Source: Akanthomyces muscarius
Taxonomy: Eukaryota; Ascomycota; Sordariomycetes; Hypocreales; Cordycipitaceae
Assembly: GCF_028009165.1 (NCBI RefSeq)
Contig: NC_079244.1
Coordinates: 2,852,001-2,916,000 of the forward strand
DNA: 64,000 nucleotides
Reading direction: 5' to 3'
Below are positions 10,173 through 21,592 of the stretch, piece by piece. Position 1 is the stretch's first letter; every line of letters starts with the position of its first letter. The position numbers and the translations under genes were made by a program. The notes under the pieces were generated by a model. It was not told the origin of the DNA, did not search any database, and saw only the letters and a list, made by a program, of their open reading frames with translations.

Positions 10173-12674
10173 CTACCAATGCCTCGTGCAGATCAAGTAC
10201 TCGCTCATGGCAGTGAGGAGCATCCAAGCCTCCTTACGCTTCATCTCCTCCTGCAGAGCGACCCTCTCCAAGGCACAGTGCCCGTCAAAGTACCGGCACA
10301 TGCTGCCCCACGCCTGCCTCACGCGATCGTCACGCAGCCGCAGCGCAATCGCGGCCAGGTACCGCGACTCCTGGCCCGTCGTCTTCTTGGCGTCGAGGAT
10401 GATGTGCGGCGCGATGCCGGCGAGGTGCGGGCTGCAGTTGGTGGACGGGTGCGCCGTGGCCTCGGGGACGGCCTTGCGCGCGTGCGCGGCGGCCTTGTCG
10501 GCGGCCTCGCGGGACACGCGCTGCGCGATGCGCTCTAGGCGCGCAGCCTCGGCGGCGCGCTCCGTCGTGCTGGGGATGGGCACGGCGCCGCTCGTGGAGG
10601 GTAGCGAGATGCTAGCCGCAGTGGTGCTGTCGGAGGGGGCGGTGCTAGTGATGCTCGCCTGGCGGGCCTTGGACTCGGCGGCGTGGGCGAGGGAGGCGGA
10701 GAGGGCCGAGCTGGTGCTGGTCGGGGAGAGGACGGCGCCGATTTTGTCCTCGTCGTCGACGTCGTCCTCATCCTCGTCGTCGGGGATGCGGGGGTGCTCG
10801 TTGTGTGGACGAGCAAGGGCGGCGGCGGTAGCGGCGGCACTGCTCGTCATGGGCGAGACGGAGGATTCGGCGCCGGCCGAGCGCGGCGACGTGGACGGTG
10901 TCGGGCCCTCAAGCTCCTCGGCCTCCATCTCGTAGTCGACCTGGTAGATGATTTCCGGCCAGACGACGACGTACGCAAAGGTGCACAGCTGCGTGACCCA
11001 GCCGCCGCGCATCAGCCACGCCAACATGCGCAGGTACAGTGGGCGGTGGACCTTGCTCGGGCAAAACGTCTTATACGGCCGCGGACACACGGACATGTCG
11101 GAGAGGAAGTTGGGGAGCGGTGGCGCGAGCGGGAATGCGTTCTGCCACTCGGCCGACGCCTCGGGCAGCCGCGTCAGGTCGCAATTCGGGGAGACGATGT
11201 ATGTGTCGCGCGCATGCAGCGGCGGAATGGCAATGGCGCGCCGCCAGAATATAAAGTGCTGCGCAAACTTGCGGACTTGTGAGAGGCTCAGGATATTACT
11301 CTGACCGACTTGGTAAAAGCTAGTTTGAGTGTCAGCGTTGAGCCGGTTACTCAGTACGGTGGCAATGGAACTCACCTCATCGTCGGCTTGGAGAGGCGCA
11401 CAAATTCCACCATGGGCAGCGCACTCGGGTCGCCATCGGCCTGCAGTTGCAGCTCGGTGACAATCTTCTTCTCGTCCTCCATGAGCAGCAGGCCAAAGTT
11501 GCGATCGAGGAAGCCCGGCTCCTCAAGGGCATCCTGTGTGAGAAAGGCGTTGGCGGTCGTGAGCCACAGGCCCCGCGCGCGCTTGGCCTCGTCGGGCGGT
11601 AGATCAGCGACGTAGAACGGTGCGGGTATTTGTACCGACGGGCTCAGCACGCCGGCGGCGGTGTCGAGATGCAGCGTGGCGATGCGATTCTGCGAAATGG
11701 CCTCGTAGATGTCTTGGACAGAGGCGGCGAGGGAGGACTGCTCCCGGAGCTCTTTCCAGAGGTCACTCATTCGTTTCTCTGAAGCATTGTTAGATGTGTC
11801 ACATGTATAAATGCTTATAGTGCTTACTATCTTCGCGCGCGCGGTCCTTGGTGGCCAGAATCTTCTTAGATTCTTTCCACACAAAGTCACTGTGCTGCTG
11901 GCTGTATTTAAAGGCCTTGTTCACTTTTTTTGCTATATTCGAGTAGAGGGCATCGACAAGCTCTCTGGTTTGGTCCTTTTTGGGTCGTAGTATAAAGACC
12001 AAGTTGAACATGGTCATGGAGCTCCTCTTCTCCTCGTCTTCGTCCTTTTTGTCCTTGTCCTTGTCCTTGTCCTTTTCCTTGTCATTGGCCTTGTCCTTGT
12101 CTTTTTCCGTTAAACCATCCGAGTCGGTCGGCGCAGACGCCGCCGAAATAGCAATTGATGGCGCCCGCGATGTCGCTGGGGCGTCGTCGTCCATGGCCGA
12201 CAGTGCGCGGCCGGCTTTGCTCTTCTTGGCCTTTTTCCATTTGCCGCTTTCGGGGACGTGAATGGGGTAGGATACGCAGAGGAGCGGATCGAGCGAGAGC
12301 TGGAAGAGCTTCTTATGGTAGGGCCGCGCGGGGGTCAGGATTCCAGCGAGATCGCGCGTGGGAAATCCGGCGACGCTTTCCCAGGGGACCGTCTGTGTGC
12401 CGGACTCGGACATTGTGTGCTCGTCGTGGTTGTGTCTGCGGGCGTGGCTGTGCTTGCTGTTGGACGGAGAGCGGTCCACAGCGTCGCGAAAGAGCGGCCG
12501 CGACAGCTTCTCGAGAAGCATGTCCTCGCAGTCGGCGGCATCGCCGGGGTGGTCGGCGTCGTCGCCAACGGGAAGGACGGCAGCCGGGTAATGGAAGACA
12601 AAGGTTGGGCCGTCGCGCGACCGGTTGATGACGAGGGCGACGGCGATGAGGTTGTCTGGATTGACAAAGGACAT
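10173..12674 (-). CDS. npr3: Npr3, nitrogen permease regulator / GATOR1 (SEACIT) subunit
   Basis: Three exons, 12674-11828, 11778-11376 and 11319-10173, join in frame to 798 residues. The N-terminus (NPDNLIAVALVINRSRDGPTF, then FHYP) is the longin-like start typical of Npr3. Further conserved stretches are CVSYPIHVP, MTMFNLVFILRPKKDQ and VPSK-type sequence near KVHRPLYLRMLAWLMRGGWV. The protein ends with the expected KRKEAWMLLTAM region and TRHW. With Npr2 and Iml1 it forms the GAP complex that switches off TORC1 under amino-acid or nitrogen shortage. A Lys/Asp/Glu repeat (DKDKDKDKKDEDEEK) at roughly residue 200 and a Ser/Ala/Thr-rich insert in the C-terminal third are low-complexity insertions. 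The ATG at 12674 is chosen; a GTG 9 bases upstream in the same frame is not a eukaryotic start. It is transcribed divergently from the ethanolamine kinase gene. Confidence 0.92.
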
Positions 12675-13734
12675 GGCGTTCACATTGCGCAGCTCGAGGT
12701 ATGTAACAAAACGACGCGCTTTGGCGAGACTGGGCTACGTCTGCGCGACGAGGCAGACATTGGTGATGGTGACTAGTGAAGTTGGATAAGCTAGGTAGCT
12801 TGGTGGAGATGCCGGATCTGATGTCAATGCGGGGCAACAGTGCAGGCCAAGCTGACAATTATACGGATACAAACGTCCTTTTTTTTTTGGGAAGATAGGC
12901 TGGAAAATGTATTGGTCATTGTGTTGGGTTTTCCATCTCGCGTTGTCTTGTTCATTTTTCTTTGGTGTAGCTGATGTTGGTGGTCCTGAAACCACCCGGT
13001 GCTGCGTACTTGTCCACTGCTACGTGCAGTTGAAAGCTCAGCGTTTTCATATCCAGCGTGGATGCCCCTCCCTTTACATTGTGAGGAAAATTTTGTCCTT
13101 CTTGGCAGATATTCGGTTAGACTCAAGGGCCGTATATTGTTAGAAATCGGGATATCGAGGCCGCGGGAAGATGCATTTGATTACGGGACGAGGCATAGGG
13201 TAGCCGCTCCAGGGGCGGGCTAGATAGGTATAGGTCGGTTGACCTGGAACGGCAGATTTGGTTGTACTCTGGGGATTGAAACATCTGGAGAAAGACTGTC
13301 GCTTGTGGCCTGAGACTTGACCGGCTTTCAGTTCTCAACAGAATGCGGCGTTGATTCCCAGCTTGCGCATTGTATGCTTCAAGGCAACCGATAATGTATG
13401 CGCGCGTAGCACTTTGCTCACATCGCAAGAGCCCTAGACCGCAAGAGGCAAGCCATCAATACCTACCTAACTACTTACTGTGTATCTTGCAGAGGCTGAA
13501 TGTCGAGTGTGACAAGATCAAGTGACAGACGAGCCGTGTGTGGCCGTCGAGGCGCAGTGACGACGTGGCGGCGATGCGCGCGCGACCCCTCAGCACCCCT
13601 CTCCGGCTCTGGGCACAGGCGGGACAGGGCACCGAGGACAGGGTTTACAGGGGCCGTGGTGGGAAGGTGGCACCAGCCAGCAGGCACGGCGGGCAAAGTT
13701 GGGGCTGCTAACTACTCCAGTGGCGAGCATGTGT

Positions 13735-13772
13735 ACCTACCTACCTACCTACCTAGGTATCTAGGTACCTGC
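13735..13772. repeat. CCTA/TAGG microsatellite
   Basis: About five CCTA units followed by CTAGGTATCTAGGTACC, so the tract is partly self-complementary. Similar TACCTAGGTA tracts occur at 23160-23205 and 23350-23375. Confidence 0.8.
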
Positions 13773-13918
13773 CTATCAGTGACGCAGGCGGTACTGGATA
13801 CCTCTAGATTGGCTGTCCGATAACGAATTGTAGGTACCGACTGGCGGAGGCTAAACGACGCACTGGCCCAGGCACATGCCCCCGCCAGCCCAAGGGTCTG
13901 AGGCTCAAGGCTGTACCT

Positions 13919-13935
13919 ACTGGTAATTTACCAGT
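13919..13935. repeat. Short perfect inverted repeat
   Basis: ACTGGTAA-T-TTACCAGT: 8-base arms around one central base in the npr3/eki1 divergent promoter. It contains the 8-mer TACTGGTA, which recurs in gene-free DNA across the window. Confidence 0.7.
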
Positions 13936-14805
13936 CCACAGACAGGTACAGCAGTTTGGTCGAGGTGCGCGGTAATACTCGAGCTTTTCCGTCGTGACGC
14001 CACTGTGCGCGGTCGCGATTCTGGTGAACCGATGACCAAGAGGCATGGGCCGGCTGACAAAGAGACAAAAAACAAACCACCAACTCCATACTAATCACAC
14101 AGAGACAAGTAATTGAAATTTTCTAGATTCATTTCCTCATCGCGTGCCCTGCTCAGGGGCCCAGTTCTAAATTGCCTGCTCAACAAAATCGATATCCTCG
14201 GTACCCCAGCGAGTACAAACGACCTATAGCGTGCGCATGTACCTTATACATGCTCATGCTCCCCTCGCCGCCCCCAGCCAACGCCGCCGCGTTGTGCAAA
14301 AAGTCTCCAAACCACCAATCCAAACAAAATAAACTAGTTACCAGCTGCACCAAAAGCCACACACGCCAGCACGGCTATTAGCTCGCATCGACTTGCCTTG
14401 CTTTTCTCCAAACTACCACCTAGCGCAGGTGTCCGACCGCTTTTTCCTGCTAGCCACTGACCCCCTGTAACGGCTTTCACATGGTCCCTGGCCGCCTCAT
14501 CACTGGCTGCCCTCCCCGCCCTCGACAACTTGGCCAAACTACAAACAGCAAAAGGTCTCGTGCTTTCTGCCAACTACACCTGTCCTAACAGTCTGTGAGA
14601 TTCGCATCGTCCAACCTGATGACGCCTTGATTTACCTCTTGACTGACATCCATCTACCCCAGATTCCGCCACACGACCCTTTCGCCACGCCTAGCCACCA
14701 ACCGTTGCCTACATTGCCACCCTTTGGTCCCGAATTTTCGCTTCTCGCAGGCGCCTCTCCTGAATTGCCTCGGCCTCCTCTGTCACCCATATACTCGACC
14801 AAGCC

Positions 14806-16066
14806 ATGGCTCCTGCCGCCGTCAGCCCTGGCCCCGGCCATGTGCGCTTCATCCCATTCACCTACGACCCCGCCGACTCCCAGGCGTCCGCCCTCAAGCT
14901 CATCTACACCATTGCGCCGCACTGGGCCAACGATGACAATGTCGAGTTTGTCCGCTTCACCGACGGCATCACAAACACCCTGCTAAAGGCCGTCAACCGT
15001 CGTCCGGGCCTGTCCAAGGCTGACATTGACCGCGAGGCCATTCTCCTCCGCGCGTATGGCAACGGTACCGACATTCTCATTGACCGCGAGCGAGAAGCCG
15101 CCAACCACGAGCTGCTCATGAAGCACAACCTCGCTCCCACTCTTCTCGCACGCTTCGCCAACGGCATGCTCTACCGCTTCATTCCCGGTGGCGTCGCCCA
15201 ACCCAAAGATCTGCCCGATCCTGTCCTCAGCAAAGCCATTGCCCGGCGTCTGGCACAGTGGCACGCTACAGTCCCTTGTCTGCCCGACACGAGAAACTCG
15301 ACCACCAGCATTGATTTGACAGGCAGCAGTAACAAAGCCAAGATTGCCAACGCTGCTCCCGGAAAGCCCGTCCCCAACCTTTGGTCGACCATCCAGAAAT
15401 GGATTCTTGCTCTACCGGTCGGCACTGAGGCCGAGCGCGAGCGCCAAAACACGCTGCAAACGGAGATGGAGCTTCTCGTCAAGCAGCTTAGCCAACGTCC
15501 AGGATTCGGACAAAACGGCGTGAGTACTACCATTGCTACTACTGCAATCACAACCACTAACTTTCAAATAGCTTGTCTTTGCGCATTGCGATCTGCTAAG
15601 CGCCAATGTCATTATGCACAACGACGACGACAAGCCTTTCTCCGTCAGCTTCATCGACTACGAGTACGGCACTCCCTCGCCTGCCGCCTTCGACATTGCC
15701 AACCACTTTGCCGAATGGGCTGGGTACGACTGCGACTACGCCGACATTCCTAAGCACAGCCAGCGCCTAGCCTTTGTGCGCGAATACATAGAGACCTATG
15801 CACAGCTCTCAGGCGAGGACCTCGACCTTGACCGCGAGACGACCAAGATGATGCAGGATGTGGACGACTTCCGCGGTGTGCCCGGCTTCTACTGGGGTAT
15901 CTGGTCCTCGATTCAGGCCACAATTTCCAAGATCGACTTTGATTATGCCTCATACGCAGAGCTACGCCTAGGTGAATACTGGGCATGCAAGGCTGAGCAG
16001 GACGGCACTCGTGCGGCTTCGGGCAAGGAGATGCCCTTGCGCGAGGTGACGTGGGCAAGTGAGTAG
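14806..16066 (+). CDS. eki1: Ethanolamine kinase (choline/ethanolamine kinase family)
   Basis: Two exons, 14806-15519 and 15572-16066, with donor GTGAGT, branch-like ACTAAC and acceptor ATAG, giving 402 residues. The kinase signature HCDLLSANV (about 243-251; consensus HxDLxxxNI) spans the splice-proximal region and is followed by FIDYEYG (266-271), the second catalytic Asp motif. FANGMLYRFIPG and the C-terminal GFYWGIWSSIQATISKIDF are characteristic of ethanolamine rather than choline kinases. It phosphorylates ethanolamine with ATP, the first step of the CDP-ethanolamine (Kennedy) route to phosphatidylethanolamine, in the cytosol. The start ATG at 14806 follows a long C-rich leader. A GTGAGTAG donor-like site overlaps the stop codon at 16064, so an alternative 3' end is possible but not favoured. 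Confidence 0.93.
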
Positions 16067-17348
16067 ATGCCCGAAGCACTCATTACATAGTCGACAACGA
16101 CAAGCGCATTGTTCAACCTTCCTCGGCGGGGTACATCCGTGACACGGAGGTTGCTCACACCATCGTGTGCTATTTGCGGCGGCGCCTCGTCAGCTACGCC
16201 TGGTGGCCTTTTTATTCTTTTTTTCTGCGTGCTTGCATGGCTTATGTGGAGCACTTGATCCAATCCACGTTATTGCTCACGCCGAGCGGGTTTTTGCTAT
16301 TTACATTTCTTTTAAATCCACATACAAGGAGCAATGGCGTACATAGACATTAATGTGGAGGAGACTCATTATGGAAGGACAAAGATGGGATCAATGGAGA
16401 CGAGAGGAAATGACTCATTCAACATGGCAAGGCCACAGTATTCTTTTCATCAGTGGGTGGTGGTGATACACGTGCGCAATTCCACATTGACGGTTTTCTT
16501 ATTCAATACTACCCTAAAACGATTATCTTATTTCAGATGCAACGCGATGGACCTGCCTGGGCGCCGAACGAGGCGGAAATAGTGCACAATACACCACTTT
16601 CGAAGCTAAAGCAGACTTTATTGCCAGTTGCTTGGGGCCTTGCGATGGTCTTCTAGGTCCCTGTCAGAGATGCTCTTTACGTGCGTTGGCTCATGGGCTG
16701 GTGCTTCCAGTTAATACAGCACAGCAAGTCACTGTATATTGCCTAGCAAGACGGATGAGAAGAGCTGTTGCATGCGTAGAGCTCGCGGCGGTCGGAGTAG
16801 ATGAGCGGAGATGTTGGTAACGGGATGCATGACGTTGGGCATGCATGAGGCAGCAAAACCGGTAGGCTTTCCACCGCCGAACTCATCCTGTACGTCAGCT
16901 CATAAAGCTTCATAATAGCGAGGTAAACCCCGATTGTCATTGACACTTGCAGATATGCCGCGAAAATATCGCTTCTTCATTCACTGCAGTCTCTACACCA
17001 GCGCGTGCAACGACGCCAATAATAGAAACCCAAGCGCTGCCGTCGTCAGAAGTACGTGAGAATTTTCCCCGCTTCATGCAGATGCAGGCTTGCGTTGGCA
17101 CGGCTGAAACAAAATACGGCCATTTGTCTGGCTGACTTTTGCCTCTGCAACGATACTGAGCGAGGCCTGTCCCCCCGTGACCTGCACAAGCCCCGTTGAT
17201 CCTGCGTGCATTCACTACCCAGCACAAGGTTGAAAACTGCCTACAATCTTGTGTACAGCTATCTAAACCTTCTGGAAATCATCCAAGATTAAAGATTCGG
17301 TCGCCATTGATCCTGTTCGGCCGAGCACCCGACTAACGGTTTGCCATC
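16067..17348. other. Intergenic region after eki1
   Basis: About 1.3 kb with only short, unrelated frames. It should contain the 3' end of eki1 and the promoter of the CCCH/RBR gene. I see no further gene. Confidence 0.6.
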
Positions 17349-19970
17349 ATGGCTGCTTCGAACCTCGACACCACAGCAGGGCGGCGAGCAACGCCTTACT
17401 GCCACTTTTTCCAGGCTGGCCGCTGTAATAAAGGCAGCTCATGCTCTTTTTTACATGACACTGGTGTGCTGAAGAGTTCCAAGTTCACGCCCCAAACGGT
17501 AACGAAGCTCACGATTCGTCGTCAGGGAAGCGTTTGCTGACAGTACATACTGGAAAGGCCAAAGCTGGAAAACCAAGCAACCCAGCTGCCGAATATGGCG
17601 GAACGCAGCGGACCTGCAAGTTTTTCCAAACTGGTCATTGCAAGTTCGGGGAAACATGCGTGTTCTTGCATAATAAGGTGGGAAAACCTCCGCAAAGCCC
17701 AACAGATGAGCCATCCGAGGTTAGTTCACTGCCGCAGCTTACTGAGGATCTCCATTAAAAATAGATCAATACAGCAGCAAGGCAGGACGGACGACTTTAC
17801 AATAACGATTGGCGGTGCATTCGTGCAGTTTGAGGCAGGTGCTCGAGTGTCGAAGATCCGCCTGCAGAGCGACTTCTCCGCTGCTCGCATCGAAGGGTTA
17901 CCCCGAAATACCTCAAAATAAACCGTTCAGCAGTTACTTGCTGCGAAAGGCTTACACACCGATGTCGACAACATCCATATTCTGCATTTGGAAAGTGGCT
18001 GCGGAGCAATCGTCAAGTCGGACGATCCCTCATTTTCGAAAAGGCTCTGCGCCGCAATTCAACCTGGTTGCATGTGGGCAGGCGCAAACATATCCGCAAC
18101 ACCAGTTGCTGCTCCAATGCCATCTGGACACAACGCTCGACGTGTCGATTGCAAGAAAATTCACGTTTCTTGGCACAAGGCAGTCAAAATTGTGTGGTTG
18201 AACTTTGACAGCGGAGATGCAGCTCGCAAGGCTGGGCAGATGTTCTCGAAAGGAGCGTACCAAGTGCTAGGTCAGAAAATAACCGCATCAAGAGCAGTAA
18301 TAGCTCAAACTATACCTTTCAGGGGACACAGTGGCTGGACAGTCAGCTTGTCCGACGTTCCAGCGGCAGCGAAGGAGTGCGACATTTTGGAAGCAATCAG
18401 ACATGGCGGCAACAAGCCGTGCCGCATGAAAATGGGAGAACCGACCTACTATACCGACGGTGAGCAGGACGCGGTGGCTATACGTTCGCTGTTGACAAAT
18501 ATCGGGCCCCTCGAGTACTGGGAAGTTACATTGGAGACGAATGCCAGGCGAGTAAAGGCAACTGCCCGATTTCTAGATGAGTCCGATGCTCAGAGAGCTG
18601 TATCGGAGCTCGATAACACGGCGCTTCCATTTCATCGCAAAGCACGTTTGACTGTGCAGAGCGTACACTCTGCAAAGTTCAAAGTCGGCTGCAATACTTA
18701 CAACGCTGTCCAGGCCAGAATCCTTTCTCAGCAAAGACCCTGGAAAGAAAAGAACGTCAGCTTTAGGGCGTACCCCAGCACGGATGCTCTACAACGCTTC
18801 AGAGTCCTCAAGCTTGAAGGGGAAGCGGCGGGAGAGGTTGCCCGCGCCAAGACGGACCTTGAATCGATACTCGATGGTGTCGTTGCGAAGAATGATGATG
18901 CTGTTCTCTGGGATACATCTCTCAAGGCCAATGGCAAGCTGTACCAGGAGATGAAACGCTTGGAGAGAGAGGTTGCAGTGGTCATCATACGGGACAAGGT
19001 CAAATCCGAGCTGCGTCTCCTCGGAACGGAACGCCACTGTAATGAAGCACAGGCCCGGCTGGTCAGACTACTGCACACACAATCACTGCTAGATTCTACC
19101 CGTACCATTGAGCTGGGACCTGAAAAGTTCTTCTGGGCTTGTCAAGGGGGATTCAGAAAGATTGTTGCCGGACTCGGCCCTGGCAAGGCGTCGTTTGACA
19201 TCATCTCTACGCCGAAACGAATCATCATTTCTGGCTCATGGGAAGATTATGATCTTGCAGTGGCGGTCATGGAAGGCACGAAACCTATCACTAAGCCAGC
19301 TGCATGGCTACAACCCGGCGCAACAGCTCAGGAATGTTCTGTTTGCTGGACCGAAGCCGACACTCCTGTCAAGACGAAATGCGGTCACTTTTACTGTTTG
19401 GAGTGTTTTGAGAGTAGCTGCACCGCAGCCATGGATGACAACGTTGCTATCGTTTGCCACGGCGAGCAAGGCAAGTGCAATGCCGTCATAGGAGCTGAAG
19501 ATTTGCAGGAGCACCTCTCCTCGGCTGTGCTCGAGCAAGTATTCGACGCGTCTTTTTCGTCTTATGTGAAGCACAACTCAAACGATTTACGTTACTGCCC
19601 TACCCCAGACTGCGGCTACATTTACAGGGTTGCGCCCAACGCAAGACAACATAGCTGCTCCAACTGTCTCCAGACCACGTGTACCGCTTGCCATGAACCG
19701 CACACAGGCATGTCGTGTGCAGATTACCGCGAGTCGAAGTCGGGCAACCATACGACGGCGCTCTTGGAGCTGAAGAAGAAGCTGGGCATCAAGGATTGTC
19801 CAAAGTGCACAACTTCGATTGAAAAAATTGTCGGTTGCAATCACATGACATGCGCGGCCTGCTAGACTCATATTTGCTGGGTGTGCATGACGACGTTTCC
19901 CCAAGGCGAGGCTGTCTACACGCACATGAGCAAGCTTCACGGGGGTCATGTCGACGTACCCTATCCCTGA
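17349..19970 (+). pseudogene. CCCH zinc finger / RING-IBR-RING E3 ligase gene with two in-frame stops
   Basis: Exons 17349-17463, 17526-17719 and 17775-19970 join in frame to 834 codons. Two CCCH fingers (C-X7-C-X5-C-X3-H) lie at about 17-36 and 72-91. RRM-like segments occupy about 130-370. RING1 begins near 623 (ECSVCW), the IBR follows, and RING2 contains CPKC and GCNHMTC, whose first Cys (codon 791) is the position of the ubiquitin-accepting Cys in RBR ligases. The frame is interrupted by TAA at 17919-17921 (codon 152) and TAG at 19863-19865 (codon 800). The latter falls inside RING2, between CAAC and THICWVCM, and in-frame homology continues to the TGA at 19968. Each stop is one C-to-T change from a Gln codon. 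The first intron uses a weak donor (GTGTGC); without it there would also be a frameshift. It is probably a recent pseudogene; recoding or sequence error remain possible. Confidence 0.75.
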
Positions 19971-21558
19971 TTACCTTGAGAGGGTACAATTTATTTTACC
20001 GTTCTATTTCGACGTGAGCCCTACACATTTCAAGTAGTTGGCTGACTTGAAAATGCCTACTTTTGTGTGAACCACGGCTCAGCGCGCCCAAAGAGCAGTA
20101 AACGAAGATTTGGACAGGATTTTTATTTGGTGTCTGCGAGCCGCTCTTCACCGGGTAGTTTTCCCTACCGGTCGGTTCCTGTGCGAAAAAGGAAACTGGC
20201 CGAAGATGCATCGAGTCTACTTTACGTAGGGCTTTTTTTTGAGGCGCTCCTTCGATGACTACCTTGTCTTGTGTTTTCCGGCCGGCAAGAGCCTTGCACC
20301 ACTGGGACTAGTACTAGCCTTGGCCGGGGGAGAGATTACTGCGCTACAAAAACGGCTCTTTGTCGATCTCGACGAGGTCAAGCACAACACCACTGAAGGT
20401 GTGACTGCCCACGCTGCGTGGCTGCCTTCCCCTCGTCTGCCGTTTTGGTGGCTTGAACCGGGACCGCAGTGATGTCAAGGTCAGGCAGGGCTCCTGTCCC
20501 TTTGCTGGCAGCGACCAAAATAATGGCGTATCACTAGTGAGGACGGAACTGAGATGTGGGGGAGGTGGATAGAATCCTTCCTGCGCAGTTCAACACGAAG
20601 AGCGAGTTACGAGGAGAGGGGCTTCCTAACGCGGTAAGGCTTCTGGAGTGGAAGTGCCAGCGTGAGATGATGGCTTCTTGGGGCGGCTTTGGTGGCTGGC
20701 ATTCTAGAAGAGTCGTCCTGGGCTGGGCGCGGCATGTGTGATCTTGTTTGGCTTTTGATGTGGGCATCTTGCTGGCTTGGTGGGCAGGTTGGAAGGCATT
20801 TCTTGGTGTACTTGAGACAAATGTCCAGCCGACCCATGACCTGGATTGTGTTCTGGTTAGGCAAAAAAAAACAAAACAAAAAAAACAGAGTCTCCACGTT
20901 GCTCGTTTTGCACGCAAGGCTCCGGCCCTTTTCAACGACAGCCGTAATCGCATCGGGTGCTTGTGCTTGTGTGTGTGCACAGATGGCCGAGCGAGACTTG
21001 CATCTCCCCGGTCTCCCCCCGGCGCGTCCCCCCGCACGAAAGGACGTTTTTGTCGAAAGTACGTACTGGTAGCGACACCACCACACCCCGGCAGAAGGAG
21101 AGTATACCGTGCCGATCATCACAGATTACGGGTAACCAAGTGCGTGGAAGCACCTCCAGGACTAATAACAGCCTAATTTATTATCATGTCTCCTGCTGCT
21201 AGCCTGCTGCATCCGTCCTCTGGCAGGGCGAGCAGAAAACGTGGACTCGTGGAGGGAGGGGGAGGAGAGTCGTGATGGACCAAGCCTTGGCTGGATTAGG
21301 AAGGTCGGGTTTTTGTGAAGAGTGCGCCACATTTTCTTTGCAGCACTGGCCTTATCGTTGGGCTGGCTGGCCTCTCTTTTCTGTCTAGTGCTTGGAATTT
21401 GCGAGACATGGTTAACTTGTTATGAAGATGTTGCAGTGCCGATGCTCGTTGATTGATTGTACTTGGGGGAGTGTGCCGGGCGGCGAGGGCAAGTTGCAGC
21501 GATGCAACTTTGAGCGGTTGCGAGGAACATGTCAAGCAATCAATGCTTGCGGAAACTT

Positions 21559-21592
21559 GAATAAATAAATAAATAAATAAATAAATAAATAC
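21559..21592. repeat. (AAAT)n microsatellite
   Basis: About eight uninterrupted AAAT units in the gene desert. Confidence 0.9.

Larger units (their letters stand above)
12675..14805. other. Divergent promoter region between npr3 and the ethanolamine kinase gene
   Basis: About 2.1 kb with no defensible gene. It contains a (CCTA)n tract at about 13735-13757 and a perfect inverted repeat at 13919-13935. C/T-rich sequence from about 14370 to 14805 looks like the transcribed leader of the downstream gene. Confidence 0.6.

Noticed and set aside
16061..16112. Possible extra 3' intron of the ethanolamine kinase gene (donor AAGTGAGT at its stop codon).
   Set aside because: The only near acceptor gives an intron of about 32 nt, too short for fungal splicing, and the TAG at 16064 yields a protein of normal length.
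17464..17525. Apparent frameshift between the two CCCH fingers of the RBR gene.
   Set aside because: A 62-nt intron with donor GTGTGC and acceptor GTCAG joins the frames exactly, so this is not counted as a lesion, although the donor is weak.
20534..21037. A 167-codon minus-strand frame in the gene desert.
   Set aside because: It is low-complexity and overlaps equal-sized frames on the other strand; no domain or intron structure is visible.
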